From an uncultured Campylobacterales bacterium (GTDB taxonomy: Bacteria; Campylobacterota; Campylobacteria; Campylobacterales; Arcobacteraceae): a stretch of 64,000 nt of DNA. This document shows positions 33,673 to 42,842 of the stretch, piece by piece. The stretch spans positions 62,001 to 126,000 of the forward strand of contig CANLWY010000003.1 in assembly GCA_947494995.1 (NCBI GenBank), read 5' to 3'. The notes under the pieces are model-generated. The model did no database searches and was not told the DNA's origin. It saw only the letters and a program-made list of their open reading frames with translations. Each line of letters starts with the position of its first letter. Position 1 is the stretch's first letter. The position numbers and the translations under genes were made by a program.

Positions 33673-34840
33673 CTCCACAAGTTGAACAGTATGGTTCATG
33701 TCTAGTTGTAGCATTTCCGCAACTTTTGCACTCTTCTTTTAACTTTATTCCACAAAATGGGCAATACTCTTTATTGTAATCTATTTTTCTTTCACACTTA
33801 AAACATTGGGAAAATGAGATAAGTTTTGGAAAATCTTTTTTAACAATTTTTTCTTGTTTTAGTCTTGCTGTTCTTTTTTGAATATAATAAATTAATCCTC
33901 CGAAAAACAGAACTATAAGTACAATTGATAAATAGTTTAATAAAGAGACTAATCCAATACTAACTAAAAACTCAATAAAATTTTTTAATAAAGTTTTTGG
34001 AATAACATGGTAAATAAGTGATAAGGAATACCCAACTATTGGGAGTAATAGTATAAAAGATATATGTGTAGTTATGATTTTTATTACAGGATTATACTCT
34101 TGACCTTTTAATTCTTTCTTTTTAGTTCTTAAATAGAAAAATCCAAAAAATAGAAGTAAAGGAACAATAAATAAAAGCATATATCCATACTCTTTAAATG
34201 GTTGCCAAAAGGTATAGCTTTTTTTCTCTTTATTAAATAGTTCTTTATTGTTTTCAATATACTGCTTATACTCTTTATAGCCTTCTAAATTTGTAACTTC
34301 TGTAATAGAATCTAACTCTTCTTGTAGTTTTTTATTATCTTGATTTAGTGCATCAAATTCAACTTTTGCTTCATTTAAGACTTTATTGTTTTGCATTTTT
34401 GCAATTTGCTCAAATAGTCTTGTATTGTATTGTTTTCTTATTTGTTCAAGTCTATTATTGTTTTGTCTTATTTCATCTTTTAGTTTTCTTGTTTTATCAA
34501 GATTTGTTTTAAAGATTTTTGTTTTTACAAAAACATTTGTTTTTTCTTCAAGTTTATTACAAATAGAACTTTTGTTATGAAGTTGTATATAAGAATCATA
34601 AGAGATGAAGTCATTATAGTTAGTTTTTATTTCTTTAAAATGCTTAGTACATTCATAGGGATAGTATTGATAGGTTTTTGGTGCTTTATTTGTTTCTCCT
34701 TCTATTCCTAGAATTACATTTGATAAGATAAAAATATCAAGAATGATGATTAAAAAAATTGATAGTTTTGTTAAGGGTTCATTTTTAAAACTAAAAAGCT
34801 CTTTTTTTACAGATTTACTTTTTTGAAGCCATTTCCACAT
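33656..34840 (-). CDS. Membrane protein with coiled coil and double zinc ribbon
   Basis: A 394-residue protein. Helix near 25-45, then a coiled coil (~115-190), helices at ~215-235, ~255-275 and ~295-315, and at the C-terminus two zinc ribbons: FKCERKIDYNKEYCPFCGIK and CKSCGNATTRHEPYCSTCGA. The Cys pairs are all intact. Such C-terminal ribbons occur in many unrelated membrane proteins and do not give a function. Single gene, convergent with the MFS transporter. Confidence 0.75.
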   Translation of the reverse strand: MWKWLQKSKSVKKELFSFKNEPLTKLSIFLIIILDIFILSNVILGIEGETNKAPKTYQYYPYECTKHFKEIKTNYNDFISYDSYIQLHNKSSICNKLEEKTNVFVKTKIFKTNLDKTRKLKDEIRQNNNRLEQIRKQYNTRLFEQIAKMQNNKVLNEAKVEFDALNQDNKKLQEELDSITEVTNLEGYKEYKQYIENNKELFNKEKKSYTFWQPFKEYGYMLLFIVPLLLFFGFFYLRTKKKELKGQEYNPVIKIITTHISFILLLPIVGYSLSLIYHVIPKTLLKNFIEFLVSIGLVSLLNYLSIVLIVLFFGGLIYYIQKRTARLKQEKIVKKDFPKLISFSQCFKCERKIDYNKEYCPFCGIKLKEECKSCGNATTRHEPYCSTCGAKKED

Positions 34841-34925
34841 AGATATTCCTTAATAATTTAAGATATTATTGTATCAGAATACTCCTTGAAGCTTGAAAGT
34901 AAATTTAAAACAAAAATAAAACATA

Positions 34926-34942
34926 TTTGAAACAATTTTGAC
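34926..34942 (+). promoter_or_regulatory. TTTGAAACAA element upstream of the kinase-regulator pair
   Basis: TTTGAAACAATTTTGAC contains one full copy and one half copy (TTTTGA) of the 11-bp repeat found twice before the TAXI gene at 38353. It lies 31 bp before the kinase start. Autoregulation by the encoded response regulator is a reasonable inference. Confidence 0.5.
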
Positions 34943-34972
34943 TTTTTTGTAAGTTTTTCGTTAAGATATTGT

Positions 34973-37600
34973 ATGGATTCAAAAAAGCAAAAAAAAATCT
35001 ACGACTTAGAATATATTCAAAATATATTTAGAGTTATTCCTTTGACATTTATTCTTATTCTTTCTATTGTTTCAATATTTATTACTTATGTGATTATAGA
35101 AGCTAAACAAAATCGTGAATTGGACTTGATTTTTCAAAAAGAGCTTTTGCATAATGAGTTTGATAAAAAAGAGATTCTTTTTGATTTTTCATCAAAAATA
35201 AATCAAAGGCTTGATAATGAGTTATCAAAGATAAATAAGGTTTTACAAGAGCATACTTATAAGATAATAGGAAGTTTAGATAACAACCATAAGGCTTTGA
35301 GGTTTGATAGTACAGTTGAATTTTTGGAAAAATATGAAAATGAAAATGGTGTAGATATTGTACTTTTTGAGAAAAAGAAATCAAATATTGTTTATGGACA
35401 CGATAAAATAGTTTTTCTTTCAAAACTAATCTTTGGTAAATATGATGATACTTATAAAAAGATAGTTTTACAGTATATCTATTCACAAGGAAGATATAAC
35501 CTTCAAGAGTGGAAAAATGACCTTACTGGTGCACTTAGACTTAGTTTTTTTGATTTACTTAAAATTGATGGTAAAGAGTATTATATAGGAACTTTTTCAA
35601 AGTTAGAAAATATTCGCTTTATCACTAAAAATTTGATAATAGATGAGATTGATAATTTAGATAAATCGGAAGATTTCTCTATTTGGTTTTTTGATATGAT
35701 TACAAAACTTACTTATAATTTCAATGGCAATAAAAAGTATGATAATCTAAATGTTCTTCTTTCTAAAGAGTATAATAGTATGAAATATGATATTTTGAGA
35801 TATTATGGTTCAAATGAAGAAACCAATAAAGCCTTTAATAATTATTCTTTGTATAATAACAAGTTTAAATTTTTATTCTCTATTGAATATGATAAAAATG
35901 TCTTTATAGATGAAAAAAGTATAAAAGATAAATATCATTCTTTATTTATAACGATAAGTTCTTATATTGTTTTAATAGGAGCTTTGTTTATACTGTTTTC
36001 ACTTCTTTTTTCAAATCTTACAAGAAAGATTTTGGATAGGTATAATAAAGAACTTCAAGATAGAACAGATTCTTTAACACACTGGAAGAATAGATTTGAG
36101 TTGGCAATTATTGCTTCAAACGATGGTTTATGGGATATTGATTTTGAAACAGAAGAGATTTATTTTTCTGATAAATGGCTTGAAATATCAGGATATGAAG
36201 AAGGAGAGGTTAAGAAGTTTTCAGATTGGTTTGCACTAATCCATAAAAATGAAAAACCACAAGTTGAAACTATTTTTGAAGAAATCTTTGCAAATAAAAG
36301 AGATGATTTTATGTGTGAGTATAGACTAAAAACTAAAAATGATGGTTTTAAGTGGATACTTGGACGTGGAAGACTCTTTTTAGATAAAGATACTGGACAT
36401 AAAAGAATGCTTATGATGTCAATGGATATTGATAAAAACAAGCGTCTTAAAAAAGAGCTTTTAGATGTAGAACTTCTTGTTGAAGATGGCAAAATTGTCC
36501 TTTTTAAACTATTTAATGATGATAGTCTTAGTATAAAATATATTTCAAATGCCATTAAAAACTATGGATACAATAAACAGATATTTGAAAATGGCGAAAT
36601 GAACTTTTTAGACTTAATCTATAAAGAGGATATAAATATTGTAAAAGTTGCATTAAATGCAGCCCTTAGTCAAGATCTAAGTGATTTTACCTTTGTTTGT
36701 AGAGCATTAAATGCGGCAAATGAGATAAGATGGATATCTTGTAGAACCTTACTTTTAAAAGACCATTCTGGAAATGTGGTAAATTTTTATGGATATATAA
36801 ATGATATTACAAAGATTAAACTAAGTGAACAAGAGTTAAAACTAAAAGTAGAAGATGAATTAGAAAAGAATAGAAGGAAAGATAGAATTCTGATTCAACA
36901 AAGTAAGTTAGCAGCCATGGGTGAGATGCTTGGAAATATTGCACATCAATGGAGACAGCCACTTAATAATGTATCTTTGTTTTTACAGTTTTTAAAAGAT
37001 AATTATAAAAATGAAAATTCAAATGAAGTGATGGTAAATAAGTATTTTGATAAATCATTTACTCAAATACAGTATATGTCTCAGACAATTGATGATTTTA
37101 GAAATTTTTATAGACCTTCAAAACAAAAAACTTATTTTACAGTAGAACATGCTCTTAGTTCTACAATAGAGATAATTAAAGCTCAACTAAAAAATGAAAA
37201 TATTGAGTTGATTGAAAATATTGAAGATGTGGAAGTTTTAAGTTTTGAAAATGAGTTAAAACAAGCCTTTTTAAATATATTAAGTAATGCTATAGATGCA
37301 ATAAAACAAAAAAGAGAAAAACATAAATTCGAAGCTTATGTAAAAATAGATGTTGAAAGCTGCGAAAACCTTGTTAATATAAAGATTGAAAACAATGGTG
37401 GAGAGATAAAAGAAGAAGTAATATCAAGAGTTTTTGAACCATATTTTACAACAAAGTTTGAATCTCAAGGGACAGGAATAGGTTTATATATGACGAAGTC
37501 AATTATTGAAACAAATATTAAAGGTAAAATTGAAGTTTGTAATATAAAAGATGGTGTGTTTTTTATGATAAGATTACCTTTATATAGTGAGGAGAAGTAA
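34973..37600 (+). CDS. PAS-containing sensor histidine kinase of the TRAP locus
   Basis: An 875-residue membrane kinase. Helices at ~18-40 and ~325-347 enclose a ~280-residue periplasmic sensor, probably Cache-like. Two cytosolic PAS domains follow (ELAIIASNDGLWDIDFETEE to about 505; ILFK... to about 625), then a coil, the H-box GEMLGNIAHQWRQPLNNVSL, N-box AFLNILSNAIDAIKQ, G1 IKIENNGGEIKEEVISRVFE and G2 GTGIGLYMTKSIIE. It overlaps the regulator gene by 1 nt (TAATG). The adjacent TRAP importer suggests it senses the imported carboxylate directly or with the binding protein. Confidence 0.92.
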   Translation: MDSKKQKKIYDLEYIQNIFRVIPLTFILILSIVSIFITYVIIEAKQNRELDLIFQKELLHNEFDKKEILFDFSSKINQRLDNELSKINKVLQEHTYKIIGSLDNNHKALRFDSTVEFLEKYENENGVDIVLFEKKKSNIVYGHDKIVFLSKLIFGKYDDTYKKIVLQYIYSQGRYNLQEWKNDLTGALRLSFFDLLKIDGKEYYIGTFSKLENIRFITKNLIIDEIDNLDKSEDFSIWFFDMITKLTYNFNGNKKYDNLNVLLSKEYNSMKYDILRYYGSNEETNKAFNNYSLYNNKFKFLFSIEYDKNVFIDEKSIKDKYHSLFITISSYIVLIGALFILFSLLFSNLTRKILDRYNKELQDRTDSLTHWKNRFELAIIASNDGLWDIDFETEEIYFSDKWLEISGYEEGEVKKFSDWFALIHKNEKPQVETIFEEIFANKRDDFMCEYRLKTKNDGFKWILGRGRLFLDKDTGHKRMLMMSMDIDKNKRLKKELLDVELLVEDGKIVLFKLFNDDSLSIKYISNAIKNYGYNKQIFENGEMNFLDLIYKEDINIVKVALNAALSQDLSDFTFVCRALNAANEIRWISCRTLLLKDHSGNVVNFYGYINDITKIKLSEQELKLKVEDELEKNRRKDRILIQQSKLAAMGEMLGNIAHQWRQPLNNVSLFLQFLKDNYKNENSNEVMVNKYFDKSFTQIQYMSQTIDDFRNFYRPSKQKTYFTVEHALSSTIEIIKAQLKNENIELIENIEDVEVLSFENELKQAFLNILSNAIDAIKQKREKHKFEAYVKIDVESCENLVNIKIENNGGEIKEEVISRVFEPYFTTKFESQGTGIGLYMTKSIIETNIKGKIEVCNIKDGVFFMIRLPLYSEEK

Positions 37601-38310
37601 TGAACCAAAGAGTTACAAGAGCTTTATTAGTAGAAGATGAAGAAGATGCAAGAGAGATATTAGCTTTTTATTTAGATACAGTTTTTGATGAGGTTGAAGT
37701 TGCCTCAAATGGACAAAAAGGCTTTGATAAGTTTCTAAAAAACAAAGAAAAAAACAAGTTTTTTGATGTAATAGTTACTGATATTCAAATGCCACAAAAA
37801 GATGGACTAACTATGCTTGAAGAGATAGCACAGATTAGAGAAGAACAAAAGTTTATTATAGTATCAGCATATAAAGATGAAGAGTATCTTTTTAGGTCAA
37901 TAAATTTAAATGTAATAAGCTATTTTGTAAAACCACTTGTTGTAGAGAATATTATGCAAATACTAAAAAAAGTCAAAAAGTCTATTTTGGAAACAGCACA
38001 AATAGTTCCTATAACTGTAGATGATAAACCAGTTAAAATAAATTCTATATATACATATGACAAATCAAAAAAACTATTATACGATGGAAAAGAGATTGTA
38101 AACTTATCTAAAAAAGAGACTCTACTAGTTGATGCAATGATTGTAAAAAAAGGTGAAATTAATACAAATGAAACACTTAAAAAAGCAGTTTGGGATGACA
38201 CTAATACTTCAGATGCAACACTTCGTACTGTTATTAAAAGAGTAAAAGATAAAATTGCCAAAAATGACTTCATTGTTTCAAAAAAAGGTTTAGGATATAT
38301 TGTTGAGTAA
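37600..38310 (+). CDS. OmpR-type response regulator of the TRAP locus
   Basis: A 236-residue regulator. REC domain: ALLVEDEEDAREILAFYLDT (acidic pair), DVIVTDIQMPQKDG (phospho-Asp), IIVSAYKDEEY and ISYFVKPLVVEN (switch residues). C-terminal winged helix: VNLSKKETLLVDAMIVKKGE, ATLRTVIKRVKDKIAKNDFI. Two tandem 11-bp repeats lie 43 bp downstream, before the TAXI gene, and a related element precedes the kinase gene. These repeats are its likely binding sites. Confidence 0.93.
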   Translation: MNQRVTRALLVEDEEDAREILAFYLDTVFDEVEVASNGQKGFDKFLKNKEKNKFFDVIVTDIQMPQKDGLTMLEEIAQIREEQKFIIVSAYKDEEYLFRSINLNVISYFVKPLVVENIMQILKKVKKSILETAQIVPITVDDKPVKINSIYTYDKSKKLLYDGKEIVNLSKKETLLVDAMIVKKGEINTNETLKKAVWDDTNTSDATLRTVIKRVKDKIAKNDFIVSKKGLGYIVE

Positions 38311-38352
38311 AAAATATACCCAAAAAATGGGAGTTTCTAAATAAATTTCATA

Positions 38353-38384
38353 TTTTGAAACAATTTTGAAACAATTTGGAAAAA
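38353..38384 (+). promoter_or_regulatory. Tandem TTTTGAAACAA repeats before the TAXI gene
   Basis: TTTTGAAACAA occurs twice in direct tandem (38353-38363 and 38364-38374) and a decayed third unit (TTTGGAAAAA) follows to 38384. A -10-like TTATACT lies just after (38391). The 11-bp period suits an OmpR-type dimer binding upstream of an activated promoter; the regulator is encoded directly upstream. Confidence 0.7.
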
Positions 38385-38426
38385 TCTATGTTATACTTTC
38401 ATTGTAAAACAAAAAGGGAGATTACA

Positions 38427-39443
38427 ATGAAATTAAACTTACTTAAAAAACTAGCTGTTTCATCTTTAGTTGCAGCATCATTAGTTACTGTTGCAAGTGC
38501 AAAGAAAGCTGAGCAAAAATATGTTATTGCTACTGCAAGTACAGGTGGAACTTATTATCCAGTGGGAGTTGGGATTGCAACTATTGCATCTTTAAAATTA
38601 GCAAAGAAAAATAAACTTACTTTTTCAGCTATTACATCTGCAGGTTCTGGGGAAAATGTAGATATGTTAGAAAAAGGCGAAGTTGATTTTGCAATTTTAC
38701 AAGGTCTATTTGGTTCAATGGCTTGGCAAGGTAAAGCTAAATATGAAGGTCAAGCAAAGAAAAATCTAAGATCAGTATCTATGTTATGGCAAAATGTTGA
38801 GCAATTTACTGTTAAAAAAGATTTTGCAAAAACTGGAAACGTAATGGATTTAAAAAATCTTTATGGTGAGAGGTTTTCTATTGGTGGAAGATCTTCAGGT
38901 TCAAGAGTTTCTGCTGAAACAATTATGAGTTCACTTGGAATAGAATTTGATAAAATGAATATCCAATATCTAGGGTATACTCCAAGTTCAACTGCACTTC
39001 AAGATGGAAAAGTTCAAGGGATGAATACTCCATCAGGACCACCAACATCTGCTGTTACAAATGCATTTGCTTCTATTGGTAATGACAAAATTAGAGTATT
39101 AGATTTTGATGCAAATAATTTAAAAGCAATTAATGATAACTATCCTGTATGGACTCCATTTACAATTAAAGCTGGAACATATCCAGGTCAAAATAAAGAT
39201 ATCAATACAATTGCACAACCAAACTTATTAGTTGTAACAAAAGATACTTCAGAAGAGACAGTATATTTATTAACAAAAACTATTTATGAGAACTTACCAT
39301 TCTTAAATACAGTACATAAAGCTACAAAAGCAATGTCTTTAGAAAAAGCAATTGCAGGACTTCCAATGCCTCTACACCCAGGTGCGGCAAAATTCTATAA
39401 AGAAAAGGGAATTAACATTCCAGCTTCTTTAATAGCTAAATAA
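38427..39443 (+). CDS. TAXI-family TRAP transporter solute-binding protein
   Basis: A 338-residue periplasmic binding protein with a signal peptide (MKLNLLKKLAVSSLVAASLV, cleavage near VASAKK). The TAXI signature is IATASTGGTYYPVGVGIATI; further marks are FAILQGLFGSMAWQG, ERFSIGGRSSGSRVSAETIM and the C-terminal GLPMPLHPGAAKFYKEKGI. ATG 38427 follows GGGAG; an in-frame ATG at 38376 lies within the operator and has no signal peptide. A hairpin follows the gene, which could raise its expression relative to the permease. Confidence 0.94.
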   Translation: MKLNLLKKLAVSSLVAASLVTVASAKKAEQKYVIATASTGGTYYPVGVGIATIASLKLAKKNKLTFSAITSAGSGENVDMLEKGEVDFAILQGLFGSMAWQGKAKYEGQAKKNLRSVSMLWQNVEQFTVKKDFAKTGNVMDLKNLYGERFSIGGRSSGSRVSAETIMSSLGIEFDKMNIQYLGYTPSSTALQDGKVQGMNTPSGPPTSAVTNAFASIGNDKIRVLDFDANNLKAINDNYPVWTPFTIKAGTYPGQNKDINTIAQPNLLVVTKDTSEETVYLLTKTIYENLPFLNTVHKATKAMSLEKAIAGLPMPLHPGAAKFYKEKGINIPASLIAK

Positions 39444-39449
39444 TATAAA

Positions 39450-39477
39450 TTTAAAAGGAGTTTACACTCCTTTTAAA
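39450..39477 (+). terminator. Intercistronic hairpin between TAXI and permease genes
   Basis: TTTAAAAGGAGT / ACTCCTTTTAAA, a 12-bp perfect stem with a 4-nt loop, 7 nt after the TAXI stop. It may partly terminate transcription or protect the upstream mRNA so the binding protein is made in excess over the permease. Confidence 0.6.
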
Positions 39478-39561
39478 ACTTACTATTTTATAAACTATAT
39501 AAGTGATTTCCAATTGTTTATGTAGTTTATATTCTTATTGAATTAATTTGAGGGATGAATA

Positions 39562-41511
39562 ATGATTAAGATTAAATATTTTAAAGAGATTACTTTTGTT
39601 TACGCAATTTTTATCTCACTATTTCACTTTGGGATAAATATTTGGGGTGGTTTGAGTGACCTTTGGTTTAACTCAGCACATTTTGCTCTTTTAGCTTCAC
39701 TTGGGTTTTTAACTTTTGAAGCAAATAAAAATGATAATGAAGTATCTATAGTAAATTTAATTTTTGCAGTAGGTTCTTTAGTGACATTTTTTTATATGAT
39801 GGCATTTGAAGAGAGTCTTTATGCTGTTGCTAATGGACAAATGAGAACAAGTGATTTAGTAATTGCATCTCTAACTATTATTTTAGCAATTGAGATGGTT
39901 AGAAAATCTACAGGATATGTAATACCAGGTATTATTGTTTTTTGTATTGCTTACTTACTGTTTTTAGGACAACACTTTGAAGGTGTATTTGCTTTTGCTG
40001 GTATGAGCCCTGAAAGATTTTTATATAGAATGTTCTATACAAATGAAGGTTTATTTGGTCCAATTGCTACAATATCTTCAACATATGTATTTATGTTTAT
40101 TTTATTTGCAGCTTTTTTATTAAAATCAGGAGCAGGGGATTTTATTGTTGATGTTGCCAATGCAGTTGCAGGAAGATATACCGGTGGAACTGGACATGTT
40201 GCTGTTATATCATCTGCTATGATGGGTACTATTTCAGGTTCAGCTGTTGCAAATACAGTATCTACTGGATCTATTACAATTCCTATGATGCAAAAAGCAG
40301 GTTTCAAATCAAAGTTTGCAGCAGCTGTGGAAGCAGCAGCAAGCACAGGAGGACAAATTATGCCTCCTATTATGGGTGCAGGGGCTTTTATTATGGCTCA
40401 GATGACACATATTCCTTTTGTAACTATTATCTCAGTATCTGTTTTACCTGCAATTTTATATTTTGCATCAATTGCATTTTATATTAATATTCATGCAAAA
40501 GAGCACAATGTAAGAGGTGAAAAATCTGATGTGAAAATCTTACCTATTTTAAGAGAAGGTTTTCATTTTATTATTCCCTTATCAACTTTAGTTGGATTAT
40601 TGATTTATGGGTTTACCCCTACGTATTCAGCAGGAATTGCAATTGTAACTATTGTATTAGCTTCTTATCTTACAAAAAATAAAAGAATGGGAATAAAAGA
40701 GATACTAGAAGCTTTGGCTCTTGGAAGTAAAAATATGATTGTAACAGGTGTACTGTTAATTGCTGTTGGTATCATTGTTGGTATTATCAACATCTCTGGT
40801 ATTGGTATTACTTTTTCACAGTTAATCATGGAATGGTCAGGAAATTCACTTTTAATAGCTATTATTTTAGTTGCAATAGCTTCACTTATTTTAGGTATGG
40901 GATTACCTGTTACAGCTTCTTATGTTGTATTATCAGTATTATCTGCACCTGCACTAGTTGGTCTAATGCTTAGTCCTGAAATGGCAGCACTTGTAAATGC
41001 AGGTATTCAGATTCCTGAGGTAACTATGTACTTATTATCAGCGCATTTGATAATATTCTGGTTATCACAAGATTCAAACCTTACTCCTCCTGTGTGTTTA
41101 GCAGCATTTGCAGCAGCAGCTATTGCAAAAACACCACCTATGGCTACTGGTTTAACTTCTTGGAAAGTAGGAAAGGGAATGTATATTATTCCACTTCTAT
41201 TTGCTTTTACTCCACTTGTAAATGGTACTTGGTTTGAAAGGTTTGAAATATTTGGTTTTGCATTATTTGGAATAATGTGCTTTTCTATCGTAATGGAAGG
41301 ATATTGGGATAGAAAAATGAGTATTTTAGAAAGATTAGTATTTGCCGTTGCAGCAGTGTTACTTCTTACAACTGATAGTATTTTTGATATGGAGAGTTTC
41401 TTTGGAGTTGTACAAAACACTCATATTGTAGGATTTGGAATTTTTGCTGTATCTATGGTACTTCATAAGATGCTTTCAAAAGAAGAAAAAAAATATGCCA
41501 AAAGTATATGA
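39562..41511 (+). CDS. TRAP transporter fused permease (DctQ-DctM type)
   Basis: A 649-residue inner-membrane protein with about 17-18 helices. The first ~110 residues correspond to the small DctQ-like subunit, and the rest to DctM, as usual for TAXI systems. Signatures: GGTGHVAVISSAMMGTISGS, AVANTVSTGSITIPMMQKAG, EAAASTGGQIMPPIMGAGAF, GMGLPVTASYVVLSVLSAPA. Full length. It uses the sodium gradient with the TAXI binding protein. The downstream gene is L-2-hydroxyglutarate oxidase, which suggests a C5 hydroxy-dicarboxylate substrate, by context only. Confidence 0.94.
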   Translation: MIKIKYFKEITFVYAIFISLFHFGINIWGGLSDLWFNSAHFALLASLGFLTFEANKNDNEVSIVNLIFAVGSLVTFFYMMAFEESLYAVANGQMRTSDLVIASLTIILAIEMVRKSTGYVIPGIIVFCIAYLLFLGQHFEGVFAFAGMSPERFLYRMFYTNEGLFGPIATISSTYVFMFILFAAFLLKSGAGDFIVDVANAVAGRYTGGTGHVAVISSAMMGTISGSAVANTVSTGSITIPMMQKAGFKSKFAAAVEAAASTGGQIMPPIMGAGAFIMAQMTHIPFVTIISVSVLPAILYFASIAFYINIHAKEHNVRGEKSDVKILPILREGFHFIIPLSTLVGLLIYGFTPTYSAGIAIVTIVLASYLTKNKRMGIKEILEALALGSKNMIVTGVLLIAVGIIVGIINISGIGITFSQLIMEWSGNSLLIAIILVAIASLILGMGLPVTASYVVLSVLSAPALVGLMLSPEMAALVNAGIQIPEVTMYLLSAHLIIFWLSQDSNLTPPVCLAAFAAAAIAKTPPMATGLTSWKVGKGMYIIPLLFAFTPLVNGTWFERFEIFGFALFGIMCFSIVMEGYWDRKMSILERLVFAVAAVLLLTTDSIFDMESFFGVVQNTHIVGFGIFAVSMVLHKMLSKEEKKYAKSI

Positions 41512-41589
41512 GTTAGAAAGAGTAGGGATATCTACTGTAAAAATGTAGATAGAATAAAAATTGGAATAAATAAAAAGTAGGATGTTAAA

Positions 41590-42780
41590 ATGTATGATTA
41601 TCTAATAATTGGGGCTGGAATTATTGGACTTAATATTGCTAAAAATTTAAAAGAAAGATTCCCTGAATCAAAAATTTTAGTATTAGAAAAAGAGAAAGAA
41701 GTTGCTTTGCATAGTAGTGGTAGGAATTCAGGTGTATTACATGCAGGGTTTTATTATACTGCTGATTCATTAAAAGCAAAGTTTACAAAAGAAGGAAATG
41801 CTGCTTTAAAAGAGTTTTGTAAAAACAGAGGTCTAAAAGTAAATGAGTGTCAAAAAGTTGTAGTAGCTCAAAATGAATCTGAACTAAAAGGTTTAGAAGA
41901 GTTAAAAAGAAGAGGCGATGTAAATGGAGTAGAGCTTATTTGGCTTGATGAAAAGAGACTTGAAGAGTTATATCCTAATGTAAGAACACATGAAAAAGCG
42001 CTTTTATGCCCTTCTACAGCAACTGTAAATCCAAGTGAGGTTACTCGAGAGTTTGCAAAGGTTTGTAAGGAGATTGGGGTAGAACTTATTTTAGATTGTA
42101 AGTATGAATCTAGTGAAGGTAATAAAATTATTACATCAAAGGGTGAGTTTATATCTAAAAAAATAATAAACTGCGCAGGTCTTTACGCAGATAAAATTGC
42201 AAATGATTTTGGTTTTTCAAAAGATTATGTAATTATTCCTTTTAAAGGAATATATTTAAAAGATCATGAAAATAAAGCACAATTAAAGACAAATATTTAT
42301 CCTGTACCAAATCTTGATAATCCATTTTTAGGAGTTCATTTTACTCTTACAGTTGATAATGAAGCAAAAATAGGACCAACTGCAATTCCTGCTTTTTGGA
42401 GAGAAAATTATAAAGGCTTTTCAAATTTTAATATAAAAGAGTTTTTCCAAATTATATATTATGAAACAAAACTATTTCTTACAAATGCTTTTGGATTTAG
42501 AGAATTAGCATTTACAGAAATTCAAAAGTATTGTTTTGCTTATTTAAAAGCTTTAGCAAAAGACTTAACTCAAAATATGGATAATGTAGGTTTTGATCAA
42601 TGGAGTACACCAGGAATTAGAGCACAGCTTTTAAATAAAAAAACATTAGAGCTAGTACAAGATTTTGTTGTAGAATCTGATAAAAATTCAGTTCATGTAT
42701 TAAATGCTGTAAGTCCAGCATTTACTTGTTCAATTCCTTTTGCAAATTGGGTAGTTGAGGAGTATGTTATAGATAAGTAA
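41590..42780 (+). CDS. lhgO: L-2-hydroxyglutarate oxidase/dehydrogenase
   Basis: A 396-residue FAD-dependent enzyme oxidising L-2-hydroxyglutarate to 2-oxoglutarate, passing electrons to the respiratory chain or oxygen. FAD-binding GxGxxG: YLIIGAGIIGLNIAKNLKE; family marks HSSGRNSGVLHAGFYY, NCAGLYADKIANDFGF, PFKGIYL, GVHFTLTVDNEAKIGP and the C-terminal LNAVSPAFTCSIPFANWV. It lies 78 bp behind the TRAP permease in the same direction, with only a weak hairpin between (ATCTAC/GTAGAT), so it is probably part of the same regulon. Product 2-oxoglutarate would enter the TCA cycle. Confidence 0.92.
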   Translation: MYDYLIIGAGIIGLNIAKNLKERFPESKILVLEKEKEVALHSSGRNSGVLHAGFYYTADSLKAKFTKEGNAALKEFCKNRGLKVNECQKVVVAQNESELKGLEELKRRGDVNGVELIWLDEKRLEELYPNVRTHEKALLCPSTATVNPSEVTREFAKVCKEIGVELILDCKYESSEGNKIITSKGEFISKKIINCAGLYADKIANDFGFSKDYVIIPFKGIYLKDHENKAQLKTNIYPVPNLDNPFLGVHFTLTVDNEAKIGPTAIPAFWRENYKGFSNFNIKEFFQIIYYETKLFLTNAFGFRELAFTEIQKYCFAYLKALAKDLTQNMDNVGFDQWSTPGIRAQLLNKKTLELVQDFVVESDKNSVHVLNAVSPAFTCSIPFANWVVEEYVIDK

Positions 42781-42842
42781 TAAAAAGTAATGTAATTTAT
42801 TTTTATATGGATATAATTGAATATTTCAATTAAGGATTTATC

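Noticed and set aside
38376-38426. Upstream ATG of the TAXI gene
   Set aside because: It lies within the tandem operator and promoter and would block the signal peptide; ATG 38427 has GGGAG and the signal peptide.
40035-40346. Antisense frame opposite the TRAP permease
   Set aside because: Long only because of the hydrophobic codon use of the true gene; no start signal or family features.
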